From: a bacterium
Lineage (GTDB): Bacteria > Planctomycetota > Planctomycetia > Planctomycetales > Planctomycetaceae
Length of the DNA: 64,000 nucleotides
Assembly (NCBI GenBank): GCA_016125225.1
Contig: WGME01000002.1
Location: 144,371 to 208,370, forward strand
Direction of reading: 5' to 3'
The translations under genes and the position numbers were made by a program. A model generated the notes under the pieces. The model searched no databases and had not been told where the DNA came from. It saw only the letters and a list, made by a program, of their open reading frames with translations. Below are positions 1-7,110 of the stretch, one piece after another. Every line of letters starts with the position of its first letter. The first letter of the stretch is position 1.

Positions 1-2
1 GT

Positions 3-806
3 GAGCAGAAACTCAGCATCGTGGAAGAAATTGAACTGGCTGGCAAAGTGGGGTACGACGGCATCGAACCCTGGATTCGCGAACTTGATGACTACGTCAA
101 AGCGGGTGGTTCCCTGAGCGATCTGAAGAAGCGGACTGCCGATGCGGGATTGACCGTGGAAAGCGCCATCGGCTTTGCCGCATTCCTGCATGAAGAAGAA
201 GCCGAACGACAAAAGGGGTTGGACGAAGCCAAGCGGTGTATGGATCTGGTGCTGCAGATCGGCGGCGAACGGATTGCGGCTCCGCCGGTCGGTGTGACAA
301 ATTCCACGGGCCATGATCCGGTAGCCCTCGCTCACCGTTATCGCAAGTTGTGCGAACTGGGACAGCAGATGGGAGTCTACCCGCAACTGGAGTTGTGGGG
401 CTTCTCCAAAACCCTGCACCTGCTGGGTGAGGTGGCTTTCACCGGTACCGAGGCGGCTCACCCGTTCGCCTGTTACCTGCTGGATGTCTACCACATTTAC
501 AAAGGGGGCTCGAACTTCGAAGGGCTGGCGATGTTCCGGGGCGAGCGGATGTTCAACTTCCACATCAACGATTACCCGGCGAACCCGCCGTGGGAAACGA
601 TCACTGATAAGGACCGCGTCTACCCCGGCGATGGCGTGGCTCCCCTCAATGATATCCTAAAAACCTTGTACAACGTGGGCTATCGCGGGGCGTTGTCGCT
701 GGAACTCTTCAACGTCGACTATTGGAAGCAGGATGCAGAACTGGTGGCTCGTACCGGCCTGGAGAAAACACGAGCAGCGGTCGCGAAAGCCCTGGGTAAC
801 GGCTGA
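3..806 (+). CDS. Sugar phosphate isomerase/epimerase, 5'-truncated by window edge
   Basis: The frame is open from the first bases of the window, so the true start lies upstream; a GTG at 21 is only an internal candidate. The protein is an AP-endonuclease-2-like TIM barrel (xylose isomerase-like superfamily): GYDGIEPW early, a CYLLDVYHIYKGG strand-loop in the middle, then FHINDYP, and a C-terminal GALSLELFN strand. Glu/Asp/His at these strand ends are the usual divalent metal and substrate ligands of the superfamily. Such proteins isomerise or epimerise sugars or inositols in the cytoplasm; the substrate cannot be told from sequence. It is not closely similar in length or motifs to the second family member at 56373. 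No downstream partner gene is evident. Confidence 0.85.
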   Translation, partial: EQKLSIVEEIELAGKVGYDGIEPWIRELDDYVKAGGSLSDLKKRTADAGLTVESAIGFAAFLHEEEAERQKGLDEAKRCMDLVLQIGGERIAAPPVGVTNSTGHDPVALAHRYRKLCELGQQMGVYPQLELWGFSKTLHLLGEVAFTGTEAAHPFACYLLDVYHIYKGGSNFEGLAMFRGERMFNFHINDYPANPPWETITDKDRVYPGDGVAPLNDILKTLYNVGYRGALSLELFNVDYWKQDAELVARTGLEKTRAAVAKALGNG

Positions 807-862
807 GGCAACGAAGCATTTAGTCCCCGATCTTTCATGACCGGGGGGATTGGAACAAGACC

Positions 863-1237
863 ATGTCCAACGACATCGAAGTGTCCACCGGCTATACCCA
901 GGAAGACCGCATCTGGGCGATGCTGTGTCACCTGGCCTCTTTTGTCACCTTTATTCCGTTCGGGAATATCGTGGCCCCGCTGGTCATCTGGATGATGAAG
1001 CGCGACTCTTCGCCATTGGTTGCCGATCAGGGAAAAGAAGCCTTGAACTTCCAGATCACGATGGTGATCGGTTATGCCGTGGCGATTGTCTTATTCTTCA
1101 CTGTGGTGCTGATTCCAGTGTCGATTCTGATGCTGGTCGTTTTGCCGATCTGGCATCTCGTGCTGACCATCATCGCTGCAATCAAATGTTACGACGGTCA
1201 ATTGTACCGCTACCCGCTCACACTGCGATTGGTCTGA
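863..1237 (+). CDS. DUF4870 (Tic20-like) small membrane protein
   Basis: A 124-residue protein with the DUF4870 pattern: an N-terminal segment ending in ERIWAML-like sequence (here EDRIWAMLCHLASF), a first membrane helix around residues 18-45, a loop with VADQGKEALNFQITM, and two more helices at about 55-105. The QGKEALNFQ loop is the family hallmark. Function of the family is unknown. It starts 56 bases after the isomerase gene, so co-transcription is possible. Its 3' end overlaps by 28 bases the 3' end of the oppositely oriented small membrane protein gene, a tail-to-tail arrangement without a visible terminator between them. Confidence 0.85.
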   Translation: MSNDIEVSTGYTQEDRIWAMLCHLASFVTFIPFGNIVAPLVIWMMKRDSSPLVADQGKEALNFQITMVIGYAVAIVLFFTVVLIPVSILMLVVLPIWHLVLTIIAAIKCYDGQLYRYPLTLRLV

Positions 1238-1533
1238 GGGAGTGGAACTCGCGAACATGCCTGTGATTTCCCATGCAGTTTGCGGCGGAGAGCTGCGACT
1301 GTCACCAGCAGGATAGTCATTCCGCAAATTGCAAACAGCAGGCGGTGCAGGTGTGTCGCGGCGGCAAAGGAAAGACCCAGACCGGTCGCCGCAGCCAGGT
1401 AGGCCGCCAGACAAGCCGGGCATTTTGGCAGCAGAATCAGCGTCACCGTTGCCAGACACCCCGCCAGTCGTTGAAACAGGGTGCCCGAACGGTGGGAAGC
1501 CATCGGTCGCACACAGCAGCAGCCGTGCTTCAT
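1210..1533 (-). CDS. Small membrane protein with CPACLAAY motif (MerC-like)
   Basis: A 107-residue protein with two or three hydrophobic segments and the motif LLPKCPACLAAYLA at about residues 35-48, a Cys-Pro-x-Cys pair at the start of a helix. Similar small proteins, some called MerC-like, carry this pair. In true MerC the cysteines bind mercuric ion, but here transport function is only inference. An N-terminal cluster with Cys-Cys-Cys (residues 5-7) adds further thiols. Its ATG overlaps the end of the DUF899 gene by four bases (ATGA), so the two are translationally coupled and likely work together, perhaps in a thiol- or metal-linked stress response. Confidence 0.7.
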   Translation of the reverse strand: MKHGCCCVRPMASHRSGTLFQRLAGCLATVTLILLPKCPACLAAYLAAATGLGLSFAAATHLHRLLFAICGMTILLVTVAALRRKLHGKSQACSRVPLPQTNRSVSG

Positions 1534-2297
1534 GATGCCTGTGCTCCCGCTGTTTGAGCGTGTTCCATCCAGGGAACCACGAAATTCGCATCGTCATAGC
1601 GGTCGTGATGACGCAGCCAGGACATGCCCTCTCCCGGGTTCTCGTTGCGGCCTTTCGGGGCCACATCGAGCAGGTGATACATGCCCAGGAAAATGTCGAG
1701 TCCGCGGGCATAGGTGGAATAAGTGTGATAGATATTGCCCGCACCGTCGCGATAGAACGCACTTAAACCCGGCAGTTCGGGCAACGGTTTCGGATGGGCT
1801 TCATAGTTGTAGATGGCCAGCCCCGATTGCTGCTCTTCCTGCGTGAACGACACCTGGAAATCACGGCTGAAATCGTTCCCCGCAGCCGACACCCATGGCA
1901 ATGTCCATCCCATGCGCTCCCGAAATGCCGAGATCTTCTCAATCGGGGCTTGCGAGACCATCACCAGCGAGACATCGCGGTGCGGCAAATGAGCCGTGAG
2001 CGGGTTGAAATGATCGGCAAGAAACGAGCAACCCTGGCAGCCCTGCGACCACTCCGGAGCAAACATGAAGTGGTACACCAGCAGTTGGCTCTGCTTGCCG
2101 AACAACGCATCCAGGTTGACCGGACCATCGGCACTCTCAAAGACGTAGTCCTGATCCAGTCGGACCCAGGGCAAGGTCTGCCGTTCACGGCTGAGTTCGT
2201 CACGCTGGCGGGTAAAGTCCTTCTCTTTCGCCAGAAAGGACCGGCGGGCTTCCAACCAAACCTCCCGGGAAACCACCGGGTGATTCGCAGTCGACAT
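1530..2297 (-). CDS. DUF899 thioredoxin-fold protein
   Basis: A 255-residue protein of the DUF899 family, predicted to adopt a thioredoxin fold. It shows the N-terminal signature around VSREVWLEARRSFLAKEKDFTR-like sequence (residues 9-30), the RQTLPWVRLDQDYVFE segment, and the Cys motif GCQGCSFLADHF near residue 86, which replaces the CxxC of classical thioredoxins. Members are often found beside SRPBCC proteins and ArsR regulators, exactly as here, but no enzymatic activity is established that I can cite. It is the first gene of a two-gene operon with the CPAC membrane protein. The start ATG lies about 34 bases from a pair of palindromic operators shared with the divergent SRPBCC-ArsR genes. 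Confidence 0.9.
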   Translation of the reverse strand: MSTANHPVVSREVWLEARRSFLAKEKDFTRQRDELSRERQTLPWVRLDQDYVFESADGPVNLDALFGKQSQLLVYHFMFAPEWSQGCQGCSFLADHFNPLTAHLPHRDVSLVMVSQAPIEKISAFRERMGWTLPWVSAAGNDFSRDFQVSFTQEEQQSGLAIYNYEAHPKPLPELPGLSAFYRDGAGNIYHTYSTYARGLDIFLGMYHLLDVAPKGRNENPGEGMSWLRHHDRYDDANFVVPWMEHAQTAGAQAS

Positions 2298-2330
2298 CGC
2301 AGCACTCCAAAATATTGTCCTGAAATGTTA

Positions 2331-2362
2331 GTGACTTATTAGTCACGTTACTGTATAGTAAC
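2331..2362. promoter_or_regulatory. Two abutting 16-bp palindromic operators over a divergent promoter
   Basis: Two directly adjoining palindromes, GTGACTTATTAGTCAC (2331-2346) and GTTACTGTATAGTAAC (2347-2362), share a GTxACT...AGTxAC pattern. A plausible plus-strand promoter overlaps them: GTGACT as -35 at 2331 and TATAGT as -10 at 2354, spaced 17 bases. This is the expected layout for dimeric winged-helix regulators such as ArsR proteins, and an ArsR-family gene lies just downstream. The assignment to that regulator is inference. Confidence 0.7.
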
Positions 2363-2458
2363 ATATCGACCGCGATCGACATCGTCAAGATGCCGTTTTG
2401 AGAGACCAGTCGATTTTTCCGGAGCGCTTGCTACCCTTGAACCGCAGGAGACGATTGC

Positions 2459-2902
2459 ATGTCCAACTCACAAGACCATCTGCTCGATCTGGAACAGGCC
2501 GTCGAGATCAAAGCCGCGATCGGCGACACCTATCGATCTCTCATTCGCCGGTTGTCGGTCGACAACTCCACGCCCGATAACAAACCGCTACCGATGGTGC
2601 TGGAGGAATGGCCAGGGGGCCGCTGGTTCCGCGATCTCGGAGGCAGCCAGGGACATCTGTGGGGCTTCGTCCAGGTGATCAAGCCGCCCACCTTGCTGGA
2701 AATCTGCGGGCCGCTGTTTATGTCGTACGCCGTTTCCGGCCACGTTCAATTCCGACTGACTCAGATTCCCGGCGGCGTGGAACTGGTGATGCGGCATCGG
2801 GCTTTTGGCTTGATTGAAGATTCGCATCGCCAGGGGGTAGTACCGGGTTGGCAGCATATTCTCGATCAAACCCGGCAAGACGCAGAAGCAGGCCGCCGAT
2901 GA
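2459..2902 (+). CDS. SRPBCC / AHSA1-like protein
   Basis: A 147-residue START/SRPBCC-fold protein of the Aha1 C-terminal-like type, a small ligand-binding barrel usually paired with an ArsR regulator. Visible features are the early LEQAVEIKA strand, the conserved WPGGRWFRDLG turn at about residues 50-60, and LWGFVQVIKPPTLLEICGPL in the middle. A good Shine-Dalgarno (AGGAG) sits 10 bases before the ATG. The stop overlaps the start of the ArsR gene by four bases (ATGA), indicating tight coupling. The ligand is unknown. In this family the pair commonly responds to organic or oxidative stress, but nothing in the sequence fixes that. Confidence 0.85.
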   Translation: MSNSQDHLLDLEQAVEIKAAIGDTYRSLIRRLSVDNSTPDNKPLPMVLEEWPGGRWFRDLGGSQGHLWGFVQVIKPPTLLEICGPLFMSYAVSGHVQFRLTQIPGGVELVMRHRAFGLIEDSHRQGVVPGWQHILDQTRQDAEAGRR

Positions 2903-3279
2903 CCGTGCGTGATCAGGATCTGGTCTGGAAGGCCCTGGCCGACTCGACCCGCCGCGAGATACTGGATCTGTTGCGGGACGGACCGCGTCAGACCACGGAG
3001 ATTGTCGCCCAGTTTCCTGAGCTGAGTCGCTTTGGAGTGATGAAACATCTTGATGTGCTGCGCGCTGCGGACTTGATCCGCACGCGCAGTGAAGGGCGGT
3101 TGCGTGTGAATTCGCTGAATGTCGCCCCCTTGCGTGATGGCATCGAACGCTGGATCAGCAAGTATGAAGCGTATTGGGCCAATACCCTGCTGCGTGTGAA
3201 GGAAGCTGCGGAGTCTGCCGTCGAAGAAACCGAAGCGACTGCCACTTCGGAACGGAAATCGAAACGGAAAGGAGCCTGA
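2899..3279 (+). CDS. ArsR-family winged-helix transcriptional regulator
   Basis: A 126-residue regulator starting at the ATG that overlaps the SRPBCC stop; the frame extends further upstream but those residues lack sense. The wHTH lies in residues 5-85: VWKALADSTRREILDLL opens the domain, SRFGVMKHLDVLRAADLI is the recognition helix region, followed by a wing with RSEGRLRVNSLN. No Cys-rich metal site of the ArsR/SmtB type is present, so it probably senses through its partner or through an organic ligand. The C-terminus is Lys/Arg-rich (KRKSKRKGA-like). It probably binds the twin palindromes at 2331-2362 and thereby controls itself, the SRPBCC gene and the DUF899 operon. Confidence 0.9.
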   Translation: MTVRDQDLVWKALADSTRREILDLLRDGPRQTTEIVAQFPELSRFGVMKHLDVLRAADLIRTRSEGRLRVNSLNVAPLRDGIERWISKYEAYWANTLLRVKEAAESAVEETEATATSERKSKRKGA

Positions 3280-3404
3280 GCTCAGACTCGGCAACCAACA
3301 GTCCGGCAGCCTCCGTCGGGACTGTTGCAGTGGCCTATCTCGATGTGATCAAATGGTGACGTCAGATCTCACTCGTTCCCTGATGATCTTCTGCGGAGTC
3401 TCTC

Positions 3405-5069
3405 ATGGTTTCACTCTTTCGATGGTGTCTCGGCGTTGCCGCCGTGCTCCTCGCGACAGCCAGTCTGCCGGCCGAGGATGGTTTTGTTTCGCTGTTCGAT
3501 GGGGAATCGCTGAAGAACTGGGATGGCAACCCCGACTTCTGGCGGGTCGAAGACGGTTGCATCACCGGCCAGACCACGCCCGAAAACCCCACCAAGGGCA
3601 ACACGTTCATCATCTACCGCGGTGGTGAAGTCGGCGATTTTGAGTTGACGCTCGATTACAAAATCATCGGCGGCAACTCGGGCATTCAATACCGCAGCTT
3701 TGAAGTCCCCGATCAGAAGTGGGTCATTGGCGGCTATCAGGCCGACTTTGAATCCGGCGACACTTATTCTGGCATCAACTACGGCGAGCGCTTCCGCGGC
3801 ATTCTCGCCAATCGCGGGCAGAAGACCGTCGTCAAGAAGGGCGACGATGGCAAAGTGAAAGTCGATGTGGTCGAGCAGATTGGTGATACCAAAGAGATTC
3901 AGACGCACATCAAGAAAGAAGACTGGAACACCTACCGCATTATCGCCAAGGGTTACACCTTCGAACATCAGATCAATGGCGTGACCACATCCATCTGTAC
4001 CGACGAGCATCCTGATCGCCGGGCGACAGGTCTGCTGGCCCTGCAACTTCACGCGGGTCCGCCAATGAAGGTGCAGTTCAAGAATATCAAACTGAAGAAT
4101 CTCGGGGCGAACACGGCATCAACAGAGAAGAAGCATGTGCTGTTGCTCGCGGGCCGTCGCAGCCATGGTTTTGGAGCGCATGATCACACCGCCGGTTGCG
4201 GGTTGCTCGCCAAGTTGCTGAATGAGAGCGGCCTCCCCATCACCGCTGAAATGCATTCGCTGGAAAAAGATGGCTGGCCGACGTCCGACAAGCTGGCCAA
4301 GGCCGATTCGATTGTGATCTATGCCGATGGGGGCGGCGGTCATCCGTTCAATAGCCATCTTGATGAACTGCAGGCCCTCTTTGATAAAGGCGTCGGCGTG
4401 GTCTGCATTCATTATGGTGTGGAAACCGTGACCGGCCCGCCGGGAGAGGCGTTTCTGAATTGGACCGGTGGTTACTTTGAGCCAAACTACTCGGTGAATC
4501 CGCACTGGACCGCAAACTATACCAGCTTCCCCAGCCATGCCATTACGCAAGGCGTCGAACCCTTCAAGATCAACGACGAATGGTACTATCACATGCGGTT
4601 TCGCGACGGAATGGCAGGCGTCACTCCGTTACTGACCGACTTGCCGCCACTCACCACGCTGGTGGAAGTCGATGCGGCGGGCAAGCCGGTGATGATCGAA
4701 CAGGATGGCAAACAGACCTACAAGTTGAGCCGTCCAGAAAATGCCCATAACAACAACCCGTTTGCTCGCAAAGCCGTGATTGAAGACAAAGAACCGCAAC
4801 ACATGGCCTGGGCGACGGAGAACCCGAATGGTCATCGCGGATTCGGCTGTTCCGGTGGGCATGTCCATTGGAACTGGGGCAACGACCAGTTCCGCAAGCT
4901 GTTCCTGAATGCGATCGTCTGGACAGCCGGCTTGGATGTTCCCTCCGAAGGGGTGCCGGTTGGCGATGTGACGGTCGATGACCTGTTGACCAATCACGAC
5001 GAAGAGATTCCCGCTGACTTCAACAAGGCCCGCATTGCCGCCATGCTCGCCGAGTGGAACGGCAAATGA
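3405..5069 (+). CDS. Secreted DUF1080 (3-keto-glycoside hydrolase-like) - ThuA fusion
   Basis: A 554-residue exported protein: signal peptide at residues 1-23, ending near LPAEDG; then a DUF1080 concanavalin-like domain (about 25-230) with the typical FDGESLKNWDG opening and GNSGIQYRS motif; then a ThuA-like domain (about 240-500) beginning KKHVLLLAGRRSHGFGAHDH. DUF1080 proteins are common in planctomycetes, and some hydrolyse 3-keto-disaccharides; ThuA folds are glutamine-amidotransferase-like and are linked with trehalose or keto-sugar use. The fusion suggests both act on one sugar substrate in the periplasm or at the cell surface. It is a stand-alone gene, preceded by a 125-base spacer and followed by a strong stem-loop at 5104. 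Confidence 0.88.
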   Translation: MVSLFRWCLGVAAVLLATASLPAEDGFVSLFDGESLKNWDGNPDFWRVEDGCITGQTTPENPTKGNTFIIYRGGEVGDFELTLDYKIIGGNSGIQYRSFEVPDQKWVIGGYQADFESGDTYSGINYGERFRGILANRGQKTVVKKGDDGKVKVDVVEQIGDTKEIQTHIKKEDWNTYRIIAKGYTFEHQINGVTTSICTDEHPDRRATGLLALQLHAGPPMKVQFKNIKLKNLGANTASTEKKHVLLLAGRRSHGFGAHDHTAGCGLLAKLLNESGLPITAEMHSLEKDGWPTSDKLAKADSIVIYADGGGGHPFNSHLDELQALFDKGVGVVCIHYGVETVTGPPGEAFLNWTGGYFEPNYSVNPHWTANYTSFPSHAITQGVEPFKINDEWYYHMRFRDGMAGVTPLLTDLPPLTTLVEVDAAGKPVMIEQDGKQTYKLSRPENAHNNNPFARKAVIEDKEPQHMAWATENPNGHRGFGCSGGHVHWNWGNDQFRKLFLNAIVWTAGLDVPSEGVPVGDVTVDDLLTNHDEEIPADFNKARIAAMLAEWNGK

Positions 5070-5103
5070 GCGATGTTGGTGCTAAGCCTATCCCCTAAAA
5101 ACG

Positions 5104-5136
5104 AAGCCCTCGGCTGTCATCGGCCGAGGGCTTTTT
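5104..5136 (+). terminator. Rho-independent terminator, probably bidirectional
   Basis: An 11-bp perfect stem (AAGCCCTCGGC with GCCGAGGGCTT) around an 8-base loop, followed by TTTTT on the plus strand. The opposite side has a matching A-run before the stem, so it can also end the minus-strand gene that stops at 5163. Confidence 0.9.
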
Positions 5137-5162
5137 CATGGTTCAATACCAAAGCTCTGTGA

Positions 5163-6347
5163 TCAGAACGGTTCGAGCGTCAGGGTCGCGCGGCCAGCCT
5201 TATCGTCCTCTTCCGTCGTGCTGGTCGTGGTCACATCGGCATCCCAACCCGGTTCCACCATCGGTTCTTCCCAACGGACCTTGGCCGTGTTAGCAGGCGG
5301 AGGACTGGGGGTCGCTTCCCGTCGTGGCATCAGAAAGAGGTCTTCCAGATCGTCGCTGCCGGATGCCACCTGAGTCTGCGGTGTCGTGCGCGAGACACCT
5401 GCCGGGCTACTGGGAGCCGCAGGACGTGACACGTACTGTGGACCATTCGCGAACCGGGGATCGCCCAGATTCACCATCGCACAGCCAGGGACATGCGGCA
5501 TCTGCCAGACTGCCGGGGGAACCGACGACGGGTTCACATCGATGTGACTCATATCCAATGCCAGCGACATCTCCGCCTGCGGCCAGATAATGCGCACGTG
5601 GTGCGGCAGATTCGCACCACTTTCGACATCGGGCCGATAGTCTTGCAGGACAACGCGGACGATGGGTTGATCGTGCATGTCGTAAGTGCTGTGCTCCATG
5701 ACCGAGCCATTACAACCATGCACCACAATGACTTTTTTGATCTGCTGGCCATCAGGCAGCGTGTGGTGAGACACGAGCCGTAGTGTAGCGACGCTCGGCT
5801 GTGTCTCCAGTTCCATGTTCTCCCCCGCAATGGGAACAACCCCCAGGGCCTCCATCAACCACTCTGGTTCAAACGGCAGTGGCAATTGTTGGCGGGCCAG
5901 GTCCATGTTCTCATGAGAGGCGTAGTAAACCGCAGGAGGCATCTCACCGCGGGGTTTCATCCACAGCCAGAATACTTCGTCGTTGGAGCCGAGGTCGACT
6001 TCCTTTCCCAAGGCCGACGTCACTTCCAGACGCAACCGCCGATTGCCTTCGACAACCAGATTGCCAGAGAGCGGGACCGGAACCGATTGAGCACGGATTT
6101 TCACGCCACTAGCCCGCCAGCCATCAATCTTGCCGACATTCTGGTTCACATGCTCGACCACTTGAGTCACGGTCGGATGCTCGGGCATCACACACGGGGC
6201 TTTGGGGCCAAAGGAATGACGGGCCGTGAGAGATCGCATGCTCGCGCAGCCGGGAGCCATCACACCCAGAATCATCAGACTGCTCAGCACGCCGACCATT
6301 CGGGAACCGGGCGGCTGCATTCGGTCGCGGATCGTGACCTCGTTCAT
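5163..6347 (-). CDS. LolA-like lipoprotein of unknown function
   Basis: A 394-residue protein. I place the start at the ATG at 6347, which overlaps the upstream stop (ATGA), rather than at the GTG at 6356. A hydrophobic signal at residues 15-35 ends in APGC, a slightly imperfect lipobox. The body (about 60-290) has the look of a LolA/LolB-like curved sheet: HVNQNVGKIDGWRASGVKI, GNLVVEGNRRLRLEV, then KEVDLGSNDEVFWLWMKP, a pattern seen in planctomycete outer-membrane lipoprotein-sorting-like proteins. The C-terminal 100 residues are Pro/Ser/Thr-rich and probably disordered. It is coupled to the small upstream protein that ends at 6344. Carrier function for lipids or lipoproteins is inference. 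Confidence 0.72.
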   Translation of the reverse strand: MNEVTIRDRMQPPGSRMVGVLSSLMILGVMAPGCASMRSLTARHSFGPKAPCVMPEHPTVTQVVEHVNQNVGKIDGWRASGVKIRAQSVPVPLSGNLVVEGNRRLRLEVTSALGKEVDLGSNDEVFWLWMKPRGEMPPAVYYASHENMDLARQQLPLPFEPEWLMEALGVVPIAGENMELETQPSVATLRLVSHHTLPDGQQIKKVIVVHGCNGSVMEHSTYDMHDQPIVRVVLQDYRPDVESGANLPHHVRIIWPQAEMSLALDMSHIDVNPSSVPPAVWQMPHVPGCAMVNLGDPRFANGPQYVSRPAAPSSPAGVSRTTPQTQVASGSDDLEDLFLMPRREATPSPPPANTAKVRWEEPMVEPGWDADVTTTSTTEEDDKAGRATLTLEPF

Positions 6348-6838
6348 GCCGTCCACTCCGTCGTCAGATGCTGTTTGAGTTCGTTCTGCCAGCGAGCGGC
6401 ATCTTCGTCATTGAGTTGCAGGTCGGTGACCTGAAACAGGCCTTCGCCATGAGTTCCTTCCAGAATCAATTGGGTGGGCCCCTCGGCATCGGTTTGAACA
6501 TTGTCGAGCCGCAGCCGACGTTGCTTCAGTAACACGAGGGCAGCGACATAGCGTTGCGATTCCTGACTCGGGCTGGCTTCTTCACTCAATTGTTCGAAGT
6601 ACCGCATGAGGGCATCGGGATCGATCCGGATGGCCTGAGAGGATTTCAAGGCGGGCACCTGTGATCGCCAATGACCAATCGCATCGTCGGGTGGTCCCTT
6701 CCAGCCGGCTTCCGAATAATCGAGTCGCTGCTGTTGACCGTTGCGTTCCACCACCACGCTGTGACACCAACTCCCCGGTTGCAAAGGCGCACCGGTCGCT
6801 GCACAGCTCTTGCTCAGTGGTTTGAAGTGGTACTCCAC
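6344..6838 (-). CDS. Conserved planctomycete-type protein of unknown function
   Basis: A 164-residue cytoplasmic protein. The GTG at 6838 is chosen because AAGGAG lies seven bases upstream; a longer TTG start at 6907 has no such site. The N-terminal FKPLSKSCAATGAPLQPGSW resembles a half zinc-ribbon (only Cys12 and the Cys in SWCHSV are present), followed by VVVERNGQQQRLDYSEAGW. The middle is helical and the C-terminal part contains THGEGLFQVTDLQL. I recognise the type as recurring in planctomycetes but no function is known to me. It is translated just ahead of the LolA-like lipoprotein, with an ATGA overlap, so a joint role in envelope biogenesis is plausible. Confidence 0.65.
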   Translation of the reverse strand: MEYHFKPLSKSCAATGAPLQPGSWCHSVVVERNGQQQRLDYSEAGWKGPPDDAIGHWRSQVPALKSSQAIRIDPDALMRYFEQLSEEASPSQESQRYVAALVLLKQRRLRLDNVQTDAEGPTQLILEGTHGEGLFQVTDLQLNDEDAARWQNELKQHLTTEWTA

Positions 6839-7110
6839 CCCCGCTCCTTTCAACACACGGCGGGGTTGTAGTCGTGAATAGGGACAGGCGGCAAGACGAA
6901 TCCCCAAATGATGTTCGGATGATCACAGTCCAATCTCGACATCAGCGGCGGTAAGCTGGCACGGACATGGCAGACTGTACCGATTTACGATTTTCACCAA
7001 GGAATCTGGACGCCCAGGGATGTCTGCACGCGGCTACAATCACAGCAGTTGTTGCTATGCTGGTGATTCACTGGACAGTTCGCTGACTCTGCAATTTCTG
7101 AAGCTCGGAC

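Noticed and set aside
826..846. Possible terminator after the first isomerase gene
   Set aside because: The CCCCG...CCGGGG pairing is short with mismatches and is not followed by a T-run.
3411..4592. Two minus-strand open frames opposite the DUF1080-ThuA gene
   Set aside because: They oppose clearly recognised domains and show no motif or start signal.
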